In this document: one piece after another, positions 18,106 to 28,501 of the stretch
Layout: the number at the start of each line of letters is the position of its first letter
Numbering within the stretch: the first letter of the stretch is position 1
Source of the DNA: an uncultured Tateyamaria sp.
Lineage (GTDB): Bacteria > Pseudomonadota > Alphaproteobacteria > Rhodobacterales > Rhodobacteraceae
Reading direction: 5' to 3'
NCBI RefSeq assembly: GCF_947496075.1
Contig: NZ_CANMBJ010000002.1
Coordinates: forward strand, 930,001-994,000
Length of the DNA stretch: 64,000 nucleotides
Program-made: the position numbers and the translations under genes
Notes under the pieces: model-generated
The model's database searches: none
Told to the model about the DNA's origin: nothing
What the model saw: only the letters and a program-made list of their open reading frames with translations

Positions 18106-20391
18106 TCAATCCCCGGGCTTGTCCGCTGCAGGGGCTTGATCGGTCATCTCTTGTGCGGCCTGCGTTGCCGCCGCGGCAATGGTGGCCTTGTCCTCTTCCG
18201 TCAGCTTGTCCTGATCCGTGAGGTTCGGGATGGCGACCCGCACCTCGCGCCGTGCAAACTCGAGGCCGTTTTCTTCGAACGCCTTGTTGACGCGGTTGTA
18301 GATTTCCTTGCGCAGCACGAATTGTGTGCCGGGTTTGGCCATGAACTTGCCCCGGATCACGATGCCCACGTCGTCGAACTCGAACACGCCTTGGGATTTG
18401 AAGGGTTGCAGGAAGTCGTCCTTGAACTGGTCCAGGGCCATCATGTCTTGCCCGATTTTCTTGAACAGTTTGCGGACCTTTTCGGGGTCCGTGCCAAAGG
18501 GAACGGTGAAGCGCAGCTTCATGATCACCCAGTCGCGGCTGAAATTGGTAATCTTGGGGATTTCGCCATAGGGCAGGGTATGCACGGGGCCCTTGTGGTG
18601 GCGCAATTGCATCGACCGGATCGAGATCTTTTCGACCGTGCCCATGGTGCCATCCACTTCGACATATTCGCCGGTGCGGAAGGCGTCATCGACCAGGAAA
18701 AAGATACCCGACACAACGTCTGTCACCAGTTTCTGGGCACCGAAGCCGATGGCGAGGCCGACGATACCGGCACCTGCCAGCAGTGGCGTCGTGTCCACCC
18801 CGATGTTGCTGAGCCCCAGCAAGAGGAACAGGACGATGATGGTTGCCTGGCTGACGCCGAGGATCAGGGGCAACACGGTCGACAGGCGCGATCCGCCTGC
18901 GCCGCCGCCATCGCCGGTGTCTTCCGTGTCAGGATCGTAGCCTGATGCCGTTTGTTCCGCGGCCAGCTTGCGGTTGATGATGAGCGAGACGACCTCGTAG
19001 ACGAGATAGCCGATTGCGATGATCATCAGGAATTCGATCAGGCTGGCGGCGAAGCGTTCGCCAACACCGGCCGAGGCGAGCGTTGTCGGTGTCATGCCCC
19101 AGAAGCCCGCGATCGAGATCAGCACGATACCGAACACGATGACCCGACCGATGCGGATATAGGACCGTTTCGTCGCCACATATGCGCGTTGGGCCACCGC
19201 CCCTTCGCCCGTCATGGGTGGGGCCAGCCGCCGCACAAGGCCACGGATCGCTGTATCCATGGCAGGTGCGAAGAGCAGGAGGGTCATTGTCTTGTAGTGG
19301 GGGGCACTGCGTAGCACTGAGAAGTCACCGTAGCTGACCACGATGTTGACCACCCACCATGTCCCCATGGCCGCAGCGATGGCGAAATAGGGAAAGGCGC
19401 GCGCGATGCGTTCTTCGACAGGGCTGACGTCAGGATCGGCGCCGCGCATCATGCGTACCATGGCGTCGCGGTAACGCCAGACGATCATGGCCACGTAGAC
19501 ATGCACCGAAAGGTTGATCCAGAAGCCGATGCGGGATTCACCCATGGGAACGCCATTGGCAGCATTGAACGGGATGATGGACGCGCCAAACCCGATCAGG
19601 AGTGCAAGCCAGAACATGTGGAAGACGATGGCGCGTGCAACCTCGTCCGTGGCGTGCACGATCCGGTAGGCGGGCGCTGTGGGCGCCATGAAGAATCGCC
19701 CGACCGCGATGGCCAACCGAGGCAGGCCGACGAGGTTGAAACCGAACAAGGTGATGAATGGATGGTAGTAGGGTGGCACAACGAGGTTCGTCAGTGCAAT
19801 CGCGGCTGCGATAAAGACCCCCACTGCGGCCAGTTCGCTGAGCAATCGGATAAAGAGCAGGGACAGAGTGGACCGCAAGTTGGCATCCTGATCCGCCTGT
19901 TCGGGCAGGATCAGCCATCTGCGAATAAAGCGCCGGAACACCAGTTCGATCAACAGCGCTCCGATTGTGACCAGAACGAAGAAGCCTGCGGTCGCTAGCA
20001 GACCATTTGTACCGACGAAGTTACCGAAATTCGAAAACGCCTTGGCCTGGCTACTGAACAGGATCGGCACGCGTTCGACCGACTCCGTGATCGTGCCGAA
20101 TGCACCTGTCGTTAAGTGGTACAGGAATTCGCCAATACCCGCGTCTTCCTGTTCAGGAACAGCTTGCGCGTTCAGCTGATCCAGCAGCAACTCGCGGACC
20201 TGCGTGTCGGACAGCCGGGAAATCAGAGCGTTTGCGGCGTCTTCGGTCAGAGGGTCGGGCAGTTCGGGGACTGTTTCACTGGAAGATGAGCTGCTTCCCG
20301 TGACGGACAGGCCCTGTGCGGATGCGCCAACAGCAATGGACAATGAGAGAGCGAACACAATTGTCCGCAGCAGGAAATTCATCAAAAACAT
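18106..20391 (-). CDS. Large MscS-family mechanosensitive channel
   Basis: A 761-residue inner-membrane protein with a signal peptide (MNFLLRTIVFALSLSIAVGASAQ), a periplasmic Ser-rich segment, about ten membrane helices, and a C-terminal MscS core. The pore and beta domain are seen in LLAGAGIVGLAIGFGAQKLVTDVVSGIFFLVDDAFRTGEYVEV and VEKISIRSMQLRHHKGPVHTLPYG. It probably opens on hypo-osmotic shock. Two ATGs nine bases apart are possible (20391 or 20382). The second has the better-spaced G-rich stretch. The tail is Ala-rich and charged. Confidence 0.92.
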   Translation of the reverse strand: MFLMNFLLRTIVFALSLSIAVGASAQGLSVTGSSSSSSETVPELPDPLTEDAANALISRLSDTQVRELLLDQLNAQAVPEQEDAGIGEFLYHLTTGAFGTITESVERVPILFSSQAKAFSNFGNFVGTNGLLATAGFFVLVTIGALLIELVFRRFIRRWLILPEQADQDANLRSTLSLLFIRLLSELAAVGVFIAAAIALTNLVVPPYYHPFITLFGFNLVGLPRLAIAVGRFFMAPTAPAYRIVHATDEVARAIVFHMFWLALLIGFGASIIPFNAANGVPMGESRIGFWINLSVHVYVAMIVWRYRDAMVRMMRGADPDVSPVEERIARAFPYFAIAAAMGTWWVVNIVVSYGDFSVLRSAPHYKTMTLLLFAPAMDTAIRGLVRRLAPPMTGEGAVAQRAYVATKRSYIRIGRVIVFGIVLISIAGFWGMTPTTLASAGVGERFAASLIEFLMIIAIGYLVYEVVSLIINRKLAAEQTASGYDPDTEDTGDGGGAGGSRLSTVLPLILGVSQATIIVLFLLLGLSNIGVDTTPLLAGAGIVGLAIGFGAQKLVTDVVSGIFFLVDDAFRTGEYVEVDGTMGTVEKISIRSMQLRHHKGPVHTLPYGEIPKITNFSRDWVIMKLRFTVPFGTDPEKVRKLFKKIGQDMMALDQFKDDFLQPFKSQGVFEFDDVGIVIRGKFMAKPGTQFVLRKEIYNRVNKAFEENGLEFARREVRVAIPNLTDQDKLTEEDKATIAAAATQAAQEMTDQAPAADKPGD

Positions 20392-20458
20392 GGGCCCCCC
20401 GGCGCAAAGTCTTTTTCTCCGGCATGACCGGAAAAGGGATTCGTTGCAACGTGGAGAT

Positions 20459-20486
20459 AAAAAAAGGCCGAGCGCGAAGCTCGGCC
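20459..20486 (-). terminator. Intrinsic terminator downstream of lysR
   Basis: An 8-bp perfect stem, GGCCGAGC/GCTCGGCC, with a five-base loop is followed on the minus strand by seven T residues. It lies about 140 bases after the LysR stop and before the mscS start, so it should end lysR transcription. The 137 bases between the LysR stop and the stem hold no convincing gene. Confidence 0.85.
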
Positions 20487-20623
20487 AAGTCCAACAGGGA
20501 GGTATGAAGATGGCGCGATATGCGCCGTGTATCTTCAATAGGCGAGGTAGGGATGCAAATGCCCCCGATCAAGGCACTTTCTGCACGCGCAAAGGCATGG
20601 CAGGTATGCATTTTTCGCATATC

Positions 20624-21529
20624 TCAGGGATTTTCTTTTTTCCTCAACATTTTACGGTACGCGATGATCTCTTCCTGCACGAAGTCCCGGAAGGCGGCGA
20701 TCCGCTTGGATTGGCGCAATTCTTCTGGGTACGCCAAAAAAACAGGCACATCAGCAGATTCAATCTCGGGTAGCACGCGGACGAGTCGCGGATCGTCCAG
20801 TGAGACGTAGTCGGGCAGGATGCCAAGGCCGAGATCCTGAAGCACCCCCTGCAACACGCCGAAGTAGTTGTTCACTGTCAGAAGGGACCGCACTTCGTAG
20901 GTCAGCAAGTGCTGCACGAGGCTGCTGCCTGCGCCCACCTGGGCCGAGTTCACGTTCTGGCAGATCAGGCGGTGATGGATCAGGTCTTCGGGCGTGTTGG
21001 GTGTGCCATTGGCATCAAGATAAGCCTGTGTGGCGAACACCTGCATCTTGACCGTCATAAGACGCTTTCGGATCAGGTCGGCCTGGCTGGGTTCTTTCAT
21101 GCGGATGGCCACGTCGGCCTCGCGCATGGGCAGGTCGAGCACGCGCTCTTCGAGCATGAGATCGACCCGGAGGTCCGGGTATTGTTCGTAGAGCTTGACC
21201 AGACGCGGGGCCAGCCACAGCGTGCCGAAGCCGATTGTGGTCGTGACGCGCAGATCGCCAAACACTTCTTCTTCGCTGTCGCGGATGCGGGCGCTTGCCG
21301 TGTCGAGCCGCTTGTTCATCGCGGTCGTCGCATCAAACAGCAACTCGCCCTGTTCCGTCAGGATCAGCCCGCGTGCATGGCGGTGAAACAAGGTGGCGTT
21401 CAGCGATTCTTCGAGCCCGCGGATTTGCCGGGACACGGCGGATTGGCTCAGATTCAGCTTGTCACCTGCGTGAGTCAGGCTGCCCGCGTCTGCGACCGCG
21501 TGAAATATCCGTAACTTATCCCAGTCCAT
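20624..21529 (-). CDS. LysR-type transcriptional regulator
   Basis: A 301-residue regulator starting MDWDKLRIFHAVADAGSLTHAGDKLNLSQSAVSRQIRGLE in the usual way: a winged helix-turn-helix at residues 3-60, then the effector-binding domain (LRVTTTIGFGTLWLAPRLV and LGLGILPDYV). The frame is open far upstream, but family length and HTH position fix this ATG. It is divergent from the indolepyruvate oxidoreductase gene with 170 bases between, which contain two dyads, so it probably controls that gene and itself. The effector is unknown. Confidence 0.93.
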   Translation of the reverse strand: MDWDKLRIFHAVADAGSLTHAGDKLNLSQSAVSRQIRGLEESLNATLFHRHARGLILTEQGELLFDATTAMNKRLDTASARIRDSEEEVFGDLRVTTTIGFGTLWLAPRLVKLYEQYPDLRVDLMLEERVLDLPMREADVAIRMKEPSQADLIRKRLMTVKMQVFATQAYLDANGTPNTPEDLIHHRLICQNVNSAQVGAGSSLVQHLLTYEVRSLLTVNNYFGVLQGVLQDLGLGILPDYVSLDDPRLVRVLPEIESADVPVFLAYPEELRQSKRIAAFRDFVQEEIIAYRKMLRKKENP

Positions 21530-21630
21530 TTGCACCACTTTCGTAACGTTTGCGCTACCGTATCCGAAATAGTCTCTTTTCACATCGCTTGCATGACCGG
21601 AACCGGGAACGCACGAAAAATTTTCTGGTA

Positions 21631-21667
21631 AGGTCAGAGTGTGTGACCTATTATTCAACTGAGAATA
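21631..21667. promoter_or_regulatory. Two adjacent dyads, candidate LysR operators
   Basis: AGGTCA-N7-TGACCT (21631-21649) and TATTC-N6-GAATA (21652-21667) are perfect inverted repeats three bases apart in the lysR/ior divergent region. The second ends 32 bases before the ior start codon. Paired dyads of this size fit a LysR recognition and activation site, but assignment is inference. Confidence 0.55.
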
Positions 21668-21699
21668 TGCAAGACTGATCACGGCAGGGGAGGCCAGCG

Positions 21700-24600
21700 A
21701 TGAGCACGCAAAAGATTTCCTTGAACGACCGCTACGATCTTGAAAAGAGCCCCGTTTTGCTGAACGGCACACAGGCGCTTGTGCGCCTGATGCTGATACA
21801 GAAGGCGCGAGATACCGCTGCGGGGCTGAATACTGCCGGCCTGGTGACTGGATATCGCGGCTCTCCGCTGGGGGCTGTGGACATGCAGATGACGCGGGCG
21901 CTGAAGCAGCTTGCCGCGCATGACGTGACATTTCAGCCGGGGCTGAACGAGGATTTGGCAGCGACTGCCCTATGGGGCGCGCAGCAGGCCGAGTTGCGGG
22001 GCGAGGGCAAGTTCGATGGTGTCTACGGTTTGTGGTACGGTAAGGGGCCGGGGGTCGACCGCTCTGGCGATGCGTTCAAACACGCCAACATGGCTGGATC
22101 GTCGAAACATGGCGGTGTGCTGGTCGCCATGGGGGACGACCACACTGGCGAAAGCTCGACCGTGTTACACCAGTCCGAATGGGCGCTGATTGATGCCTAC
22201 ATGCCTGTTGTCTCTCCGGCAGGTGTGCAGGAAATCATGGATTACGGTGTCTATGGTTGGGCGCTGAGCCGGTTTTCGGGGCTGTGGGTTGGTCTGAAGA
22301 CTATGAAGGACACGGTGGAGGCCACCAGTGTCGTGGATGGCGACCCGCATCGCATGGCCATCAAGGTGCCAGACTACCAACTGCCCGAGGGCGGATTAAA
22401 CATTCGTTTGGTGGATACGCCGACGGAACAAGAAACGCGGATGATTGACCACAAACGCTTTGCGGCAGAGGCTTTTTCGCGCGCCAACCGCATGGACAAG
22501 CGGATTTGGGGCAAGGCGGGCGCCAAGATCGGCTTTGTCGCTGCGGGCAAGAACTGGTTGGATTTGGTTCACGCTTTGAACCTGCTCAACATAGATGAGA
22601 ACGAAGCCGAGCGGCTGGGCATCACGACCTACAAGGTGGGGCAGACTTTTCCGCTGGACATGCAGGGCTTCCACGACTGGGCCGAAGGCTTGGACCTGAT
22701 CGTTGTGGTCGAGGAAAAGCGCAAGCTGATCGAGGTACAGATCAAGGAGGCCATCTTTGACGACCGGCGCGGGCGCCGCGTTTATGGCTGGTACAAGGGC
22801 GGGGCCGGTGGACTGCACCGTGAAGAGTTGTTCCCGACGCGTGGGGCGCTAGATCCCATTTGGATTGCAGAGAAGCTGGGCGGTATTCTGGTCGAAGAGG
22901 GCCGCAACACAGACGGCATCAAGGCGGGGCTTGCCAAGCTGGACGAGGCGCGCCGGTCCGACAATGCTGAGGATATTGCGGCGCGCTTGCCTTACTTTTG
23001 TTCGGGCTGTCCGCACAATTCATCGACCAAGGTGCCCGAGGGGTCGCGGGCCTATGCGGGCATCGGCTGTCACTACATGGTGCAGTGGATGGACCGCGAG
23101 ACCATCGGGTATACCCATATGGGGGCCGAGGGCGCGAACTGGATCGGCGAGGCGCCGTTTTCGACACGCGATCATGTGTTTCAGAATATAGGCGACGGGA
23201 CTTATAACCACTCGGGCGTGCAGGCCATTCGCGCAGCTTTGGCTGCCGGAACCAACATCACTTACAAGATCCTGTACAACGACGCTGTTGCCATGACGGG
23301 TGGGCAGGGGAATGAGGGTGGCCTTGATCCCTACCGCATCGTCGATGAAGTCCGAGCGATGGGGTGTGAGCATGTCGCCGTTGTCTATGACGAAAAGGAA
23401 GACGTGGATGTCTCGCGCTTTCCTACGGGTGTGCCGACCCATGAGCGGGCGGAGTTGCCGCTGGTTCAAGAGCGCTTTGCTAAGACTGAAGGCGTGAGTG
23501 CCATCGTTTATGTGCAGACTTGTGCGGCCGAGAAGCGTCGGCGCCGCAAGCGCGGCACCTTTCCGGACATCGACAAGCGTGTGTTCATCAACACGGATGT
23601 GTGCGAGGGCTGCGGCGATTGTGGCGTGCAGTCGAACTGTGTCTCCATCGTGCCGAAAGAGACCGAGCTGGGCCGGAAGCGGGCGATTGACCAGTCCTCT
23701 TGCAACAAGGATTTTTCCTGCCTCAAAGGGTTCTGCCCCAGCTTTGTGACGCTGGAAGGGGCGCAGGTGAAGAAGGCGGCGACAACCGAGTTGCATCTGC
23801 CCGACCTGCCGATGCCGCAGCTGCCCGAGATCAAGGGTACGTGGAACGTAGTCATCACGGGCGTCGGGGGCACGGGTGTTGTTACCATTGGTGCGGTCAT
23901 GGCGCAGGCGGCCCATATCGACGGTAAAGGTGCCGGGATGATGGAGATGGCGGGCCTCGCCCAGAAGGGCGGTGCGGTGCACATCCATTGCCGTTTGGCG
24001 AATGATCCTGCCGATATCAGTGCCATTCGGGTTGCTACGGGCGAGTGTGACGCACTGATTGGCGGCGACCTGGTGGTCAGCGCTGGGGCCAAGACGCTTG
24101 GCCTGACCAGCGCTGGGCGCACGGGCGCGGTGGTGAACAGTCATGAGATCATCACCGGGGATTTCACCCGTGATACAGAGTTTGCGCTGCCGTCTGATCG
24201 ACTATCCCTTGCGCTGGAAGCGCGTCTGCGCGACCGGGTAGATATGTTCGATGCGTCCGATCTGGCCAAGGCCACGATGGGCGACAGCATCTTTTCCAAC
24301 ATGATGATCTTTGGCGCGGCGTGGCAGCGGGGCTTGGTGCCGTTGACCCATGACGCCATCGTGGCGGCGATTGATCTGAACGGTGCGGCGGTTGAGCGCA
24401 ACAAACGCGCCTTTGATATCGGGCGCTGGGCGGTGCTGCATGCGGAAGAGGCCGCGCGGATTGCGGAGCCCAAGGTGATCCAGTTGCCGAAATCGCTGGA
24501 TGAGAAGATCGCCTTCCGGGCGGATCATCTGGTGAAGTATCAGGGCAAGCGTTTGGCCAAGCGGTATCGCAAGCTGGTTGACGGGGTCGAGGACGTCGCC

Positions 24601-25119
24601 GTGAAGGAGGCGGTGGCCAAGGGCTACCACAAGCTGCTGGCTTACAAGGACGAGTACGAGGTGGCCCGCCTGCATCTGGAAACAGAGGCCAAGGCGCGGG
24701 AGCAGTTTGAGGGCGACTTCACCATGAAGTTCCACCTGGCCCCGCCGATGCTGTCAAAGGACGGTCCGGATGGGCGGCCTGTGAAGAAGGAATATGGGCC
24801 GGGCATGATGCGCAACTTCCGCATTTTGGCGAAGTTGAAGGGACTGCGCGGAACACCGTTGGATATTTTTGGGCGGACGGAAGAGCGCAAGATGGAACGG
24901 GCGCTGATCAAGCAGTACGAGGCGGATATAAAGGCGGTCTTGCCCAAGCTTGATGAGGGGACCCGCGATGCGATTGTGGCACTGGCGGCGCTTCCGCTCG
25001 ACATTCGGGGCTTTGGTCCGGTCAAGCAGGCGAACGAGGCGAAGGCGGCCAAGCGGCGCGAGGAGTTGTTGTCCGTTATTCGGGCAGGAGGGCCAGAACA
25101 GGCCAAGGCGGCTGAGTGA
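21700..25119 (+). CDS. Indolepyruvate ferredoxin oxidoreductase, fused alpha and beta
   Basis: TPP- and iron-sulfur-dependent enzyme that oxidatively decarboxylates aryl pyruvates to aryl acyl-CoA. The 1139-residue product fuses the parts that are separate IorA and IorB in archaea. It has an N-terminal pyrimidine-binding domain (LVTGYRGSPLGAVD), a TPP domain with CSGCPHNSSTK and GIGCHYM, cluster-binding cysteines CEGCGDCGVQSNC and CNKDFSCLKGFCPSF, then a gamma domain (VITGVGGTGVVTIGAV). The ATG follows AGGGGAGG. The adjacent LysR gene points to regulated amino-acid catabolism. Confidence 0.95.
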   Translation: MSTQKISLNDRYDLEKSPVLLNGTQALVRLMLIQKARDTAAGLNTAGLVTGYRGSPLGAVDMQMTRALKQLAAHDVTFQPGLNEDLAATALWGAQQAELRGEGKFDGVYGLWYGKGPGVDRSGDAFKHANMAGSSKHGGVLVAMGDDHTGESSTVLHQSEWALIDAYMPVVSPAGVQEIMDYGVYGWALSRFSGLWVGLKTMKDTVEATSVVDGDPHRMAIKVPDYQLPEGGLNIRLVDTPTEQETRMIDHKRFAAEAFSRANRMDKRIWGKAGAKIGFVAAGKNWLDLVHALNLLNIDENEAERLGITTYKVGQTFPLDMQGFHDWAEGLDLIVVVEEKRKLIEVQIKEAIFDDRRGRRVYGWYKGGAGGLHREELFPTRGALDPIWIAEKLGGILVEEGRNTDGIKAGLAKLDEARRSDNAEDIAARLPYFCSGCPHNSSTKVPEGSRAYAGIGCHYMVQWMDRETIGYTHMGAEGANWIGEAPFSTRDHVFQNIGDGTYNHSGVQAIRAALAAGTNITYKILYNDAVAMTGGQGNEGGLDPYRIVDEVRAMGCEHVAVVYDEKEDVDVSRFPTGVPTHERAELPLVQERFAKTEGVSAIVYVQTCAAEKRRRRKRGTFPDIDKRVFINTDVCEGCGDCGVQSNCVSIVPKETELGRKRAIDQSSCNKDFSCLKGFCPSFVTLEGAQVKKAATTELHLPDLPMPQLPEIKGTWNVVITGVGGTGVVTIGAVMAQAAHIDGKGAGMMEMAGLAQKGGAVHIHCRLANDPADISAIRVATGECDALIGGDLVVSAGAKTLGLTSAGRTGAVVNSHEIITGDFTRDTEFALPSDRLSLALEARLRDRVDMFDASDLAKATMGDSIFSNMMIFGAAWQRGLVPLTHDAIVAAIDLNGAAVERNKRAFDIGRWAVLHAEEAARIAEPKVIQLPKSLDEKIAFRADHLVKYQGKRLAKRYRKLVDGVEDVAVKEAVAKGYHKLLAYKDEYEVARLHLETEAKAREQFEGDFTMKFHLAPPMLSKDGPDGRPVKKEYGPGMMRNFRILAKLKGLRGTPLDIFGRTEERKMERALIKQYEADIKAVLPKLDEGTRDAIVALAALPLDIRGFGPVKQANEAKAAKRREELLSVIRAGGPEQAKAAE

Positions 25120-25206
25120 TCGCGTCACACCTGCGTCATATGGGCTAGGCAGGATTGCGCGCACCCCGTAAAACGGGTGCCTAGTACCGTCATCAGGCAG
25201 AACACC

Positions 25207-26091
25207 ATGCCCAACCGTCAGCAACGCGAAATTACGCGCGAGATCAGCTATTCCCACTCGGCCGAGACCAAGGGCGGACGGGCGTTGATCCGTATCCTTG
25301 AAAACACGACCGGGCGCCTGCGGCTGATCAAGCGGGCGCAGGGCTACGAACACGAGGTGGCGGCGGGCCGTGATTTCTGGGCCGTGATGGTTGAGCGCTA
25401 TGGTCTGTCGCTGAATGTCGTTGCGGGCAGTTTGGACAACATCCCGCGTGACAAGCCGCTTATTCTAATTGCGAACCATCCCTATGGCATTCTGGATGGT
25501 TTGATGATGGGACATATCCTGTCGACCATCCGGGGTGATTTTCGGATCATGGCGAACTCGGTTTTCAAGAAGGCCGAGGAGTTGAACAGGGTTCTGTTGC
25601 CCATCAGCTTTGACGACACACGCGAGGCCATGGCGCTGAACGTGGCGACCCGCAAGGAGGCGTTGCGCTATCTTGGCGACGGCGGAGCGATTGGCATCTT
25701 TCCCGGTGGGACTGTCAGCACGGCAGCAAAGCCGTTTTCGCGGCCCATGGACCCCGGTTGGCGCAGTTTTACCGCGCGCATGGTGGCGAAATCCGAGGCA
25801 ACGGTTGTGCCGCTCTACTTCGATGGACACACCAGCCGCATGTTCCAGATTGCCAGCCATCTGCACAATACGCTGCGCCTTGGCTTGCTGATCAAAGAGT
25901 TCAAGAAGCGGGTGGATACGCCCGTGGATGTGGTGATTGGGGACCCTATCGGCAGGGATGTGCTTAACCCGATGGCGCAGCATCCCAAACAGATGATGGA
26001 ATTCCTGCGCAAAGCCACGTATGAGCTGAATCCGAACCCGGTGAAGATGTTTGACCTGGGATATGAGTTCGAAGAGCGGCACCGCACGTGA
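25207..26091 (+). CDS. PlsC-like lysophospholipid acyltransferase
   Basis: A 294-residue acyltransferase, probably membrane-associated, that acylates a lysolipid or related acceptor. The catalytic block is NHPYGILDG with His91 and Asp97, that is H-x5-D rather than the common H-x4-D. This variant occurs in the hemolysin-like/OlsA-related branch (from memory). The second motif is [10 protein letters not shown] near residue 160. A GTG ten codons upstream is possible, but the ATG has AGGCAG before it and fits. The murI start region overlaps its end if a GTG start is used. Confidence 0.85.
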   Translation: MPNRQQREITREISYSHSAETKGGRALIRILENTTGRLRLIKRAQGYEHEVAAGRDFWAVMVERYGLSLNVVAGSLDNIPRDKPLILIANHPYGILDGLMMGHILSTIRGDFRIMANSVFKKAEELNRVLLPISFDDTREAMALNVATRKEALRYLGDGGAIGIFPGGTVSTAAKPFSRPMDPGWRSFTARMVAKSEATVVPLYFDGHTSRMFQIASHLHNTLRLGLLIKEFKKRVDTPVDVVIGDPIGRDVLNPMAQHPKQMMEFLRKATYELNPNPVKMFDLGYEFEERHRT

Positions 26092-26108
26092 GCCGCGAGA
26101 GGTGCTGC

Positions 26109-26918
26109 ATGGCAGTTGGTATTTTCGATTCCGGTTTGGGCGGTTTGACCGTGCTGGATGCTGCGCAAAAGCGGCTGCCGGATGTGGATTTCGTGTACCT
26201 CGCCGACAGTGCCAATGCACCTTACGGTGTGCGGACGGCCGACAATATCTATGACCTGACGACTGCGGCTGTGCAGCGCCTGTTCGATGCGGGCTGCGAT
26301 CTGGTGATCTTGGCCTGCAATACGGCCTCTGCAGCGGCTTTGCGCCGGATGCAGGAAAGGTGGGTGCCCTCTGACAAACGTGTGCTGGGTGTTTTTGTGC
26401 CAATGATCGAAGCACTGACCGAGCGTCAGTGGGGAGACAATTCTCCGCCGCGCGAGGTCGGGGTGCAGCATGTGGCGTTGTTTGCAACGCCTGCCACCGT
26501 AGCGAGCCGCGCGTTTCAGCGCGAGCTGGCCTTTCGCGCGATTGGCGTCGATGTCGAAGCGCAGGCCTGTGGGGGCGTTGTGGATGCCATCGAGGATGGC
26601 GACATGATTTTGGCGGATGCGCTGGTGCGGTCCCATGTGGATGCGCTGAAGCGTAAGATGCCCGAGCCGCAGGCCGCCATTCTGGGCTGTACCCACTATC
26701 CGCTGATGCAGGACGAGTTTCAGGACGCGCTGGGCGCGGATGTGGCTGTGTATTCGCAAGCCGGTTTGGTGGGCGAGAGCCTGGCCGACTATCTGCAGCG
26801 TCACCCTGACAAGATGGGCAGTGGTGCGTCGGGGTATCTGACCACCGGTGATCCCAAGACCGTCAGCCAGCGCGCCACGCAATTCTTGCGACGACAGATC
26901 ACGTTTGAAGCCGCCTGA
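26109..26918 (+). CDS. murI: Glutamate racemase
   Basis: Makes D-glutamate for peptidoglycan. The 269-residue protein starts [16 protein letters not shown] and has both catalytic cysteines, in ILACNTAS (Cys70) and LGCTHYP near 196, plus the ADSANAPYG substrate loop. The ATG has GAGAGGTG upstream. A GTG seven codons earlier overlaps the acyltransferase stop and cannot be excluded. It lies in a plus-strand run with argC. Confidence 0.95.
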   Translation: MAVGIFDSGLGGLTVLDAAQKRLPDVDFVYLADSANAPYGVRTADNIYDLTTAAVQRLFDAGCDLVILACNTASAAALRRMQERWVPSDKRVLGVFVPMIEALTERQWGDNSPPREVGVQHVALFATPATVASRAFQRELAFRAIGVDVEAQACGGVVDAIEDGDMILADALVRSHVDALKRKMPEPQAAILGCTHYPLMQDEFQDALGADVAVYSQAGLVGESLADYLQRHPDKMGSGASGYLTTGDPKTVSQRATQFLRRQITFEAA

Positions 26919-26945
26919 TCTGACACTTTATTCAAGAAGACCGAC

Positions 26946-27974
26946 ATGACCTATAACATCGCTATTCTGGGCGCTTCCGGCTACACGGGCGCTGAATTGA
27001 TCCGGCTGATTGCTGGGCACTCTTCCATTGAAATCAAGGCTTTGGGTGCGTTCTCTAAAGCTGGGCAGACTGTTGCGCAGGTCTATCCTCACTTACGTCA
27101 TCTGGATCTGCCGCCCATGGTCGCCTTTGACCAGATCGACTGGGCGGGGATTGACCTGTGTTTCTGTGCCTTGCCGCACAAGACGAGCCAAGAGGTGATC
27201 TCGGGCTTGCCGCGCGATCTGCGGATCATTGATCTGAGCGCGGATTTCCGGCTGCGCGACCCGGAGGCCTATCAGAAGTGGTACGGCAACCCGCATTCGG
27301 CGGTCGAGATGCAGGGCGAAGCTGTCTATGGCCTGACCGAGTTTTATCGCGATGAAATTACTGCCGCGCGGTTGGTGGCTGGCACGGGGTGCAACGCTGC
27401 CACGGGACAGTTTGCGTTGCGGCCATTGATTTCGGCGGGCGTGATTGATCTGGATGACATCATTCTTGACCTCAAGGCGGCCGTGTCTGGCGCGGGGCGG
27501 GCGTTGAAAGAGAATTTGCTGCATGCCGAGTTGAGCGAAGGGTATCACGCCTATGCCACGGGCGGCGCGCACCGGCATTTGGGCGAGTTTGACCAGGAGT
27601 TTTCCAAGGTTGCGGGGCGGGATGTGCATATCCAGTTCCAGCCGCATCTGATCCCTGCAAACCGGGGGATTCTGGGCACGGCCTACGTGAAGGGCGAGGC
27701 ACAGGCGATTTATGACACGCTGGCAGCGGCTTATGAGGCGGAACCGTTCATCGAAGTGCTGCCCATGGGCGAGGTGCCCAGCACCCGGCACGTGCGCGGA
27801 TCGAACTTCTGTCATATCGGCGTCGCGGCGGATCGGTTGCCGGGGCGGACCGTGGTTGTGGCTGCCCTCGACAATTTGACCAAGGGATCGTCGGGGCAGG
27901 CGTTGCAAAATGCCAATCTGATGTTAGGTATTCCAGAGACTGAAGGGCTGTTGATGGCCCCGTTGTTCCCGTGA
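26946..27974 (+). CDS. argC: N-acetyl-gamma-glutamyl-phosphate reductase
   Basis: NADPH-dependent reduction step of arginine synthesis. The 342-residue protein has the N-terminal Rossmann motif [15 protein letters not shown], the catalytic cysteine in [12 protein letters not shown] (Cys149), and the family stretch [17 protein letters not shown]. It starts 27 bases after murI and ends nine bases before ccmE, so it may be transcribed with both. Confidence 0.96.
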   Translation: MTYNIAILGASGYTGAELIRLIAGHSSIEIKALGAFSKAGQTVAQVYPHLRHLDLPPMVAFDQIDWAGIDLCFCALPHKTSQEVISGLPRDLRIIDLSADFRLRDPEAYQKWYGNPHSAVEMQGEAVYGLTEFYRDEITAARLVAGTGCNAATGQFALRPLISAGVIDLDDIILDLKAAVSGAGRALKENLLHAELSEGYHAYATGGAHRHLGEFDQEFSKVAGRDVHIQFQPHLIPANRGILGTAYVKGEAQAIYDTLAAAYEAEPFIEVLPMGEVPSTRHVRGSNFCHIGVAADRLPGRTVVVAALDNLTKGSSGQALQNANLMLGIPETEGLLMAPLFP

Positions 27975-27983
27975 TGTGAGCCC

Positions 27984-28427
27984 ATGAAAAGTCTGAAGAA
28001 GCAGCGCCGAATCCAGATCATCGCCCTCGCGGCGGTCGCACTGACGGTTTCGACGGTGCTGATTGGCTATGCCATGCGCGACGGTATCAACTTTTTTCGG
28101 GCGCCCAGTCAGATTATGGCGGAACCGCCTGGTCCAAACGAGGTGTTCCGCATTGGCGGACTGGTCGCTGAAGGGTCGTTGATACGTGGCCAGGGCGAGT
28201 CGATTCGCTTTGAAGTGACCGATGGCGGCGCAACGGTGCCCGTTGTGTTTACAGGTGTGTTGCCGGATCTTTTTGAAGAGAACCAAGGCATGGTTGGGAC
28301 CGGATCGTACATCAACGGCGTATTTGAAGCCTCTGAAATTCTTGCGAAACACGATGAGACCTATATGCCTGCGGAGGTCGTCGATGCGCTCAAGGCGCAA
28401 GGTGTCTACAAAGAGCCCGACACGTAG
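27984..28427 (+). CDS. ccmE: Cytochrome c maturation heme chaperone CcmE
   Basis: Membrane-anchored periplasmic chaperone that carries heme to the CcmF/H ligase. The 147-residue protein has a basic start, one membrane helix (IIALAAVALTVSTVLIGYAM, 12-31) and the covalent heme-binding motif AKHDETYMP with His123 and Tyr127. It begins the ccm block, which is interrupted by a muramidase/holin pair before ccmF. Confidence 0.96.
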   Translation: MKSLKKQRRIQIIALAAVALTVSTVLIGYAMRDGINFFRAPSQIMAEPPGPNEVFRIGGLVAEGSLIRGQGESIRFEVTDGGATVPVVFTGVLPDLFEENQGMVGTGSYINGVFEASEILAKHDETYMPAEVVDALKAQGVYKEPDT

Positions 28428-28501
28428 CGTTCGGTCAAGTTAAAGCCCGTTAACCGACATCACAGCAGTCTTCCCATCACATCTACGGGAAGGGCTGGCC
28501 G

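Noticed and set aside
20276..20620. 114-codon frame between lysR and mscS on the minus strand
   Set aside because: It runs through the intrinsic terminator and the mscS start, with no ribosome-binding site and no domain.
23020..24144. 374-codon open frame on the minus strand opposite the indolepyruvate oxidoreductase
   Set aside because: Fully inside a gene with clear cysteine and TPP motifs on the other strand; no domain seen.
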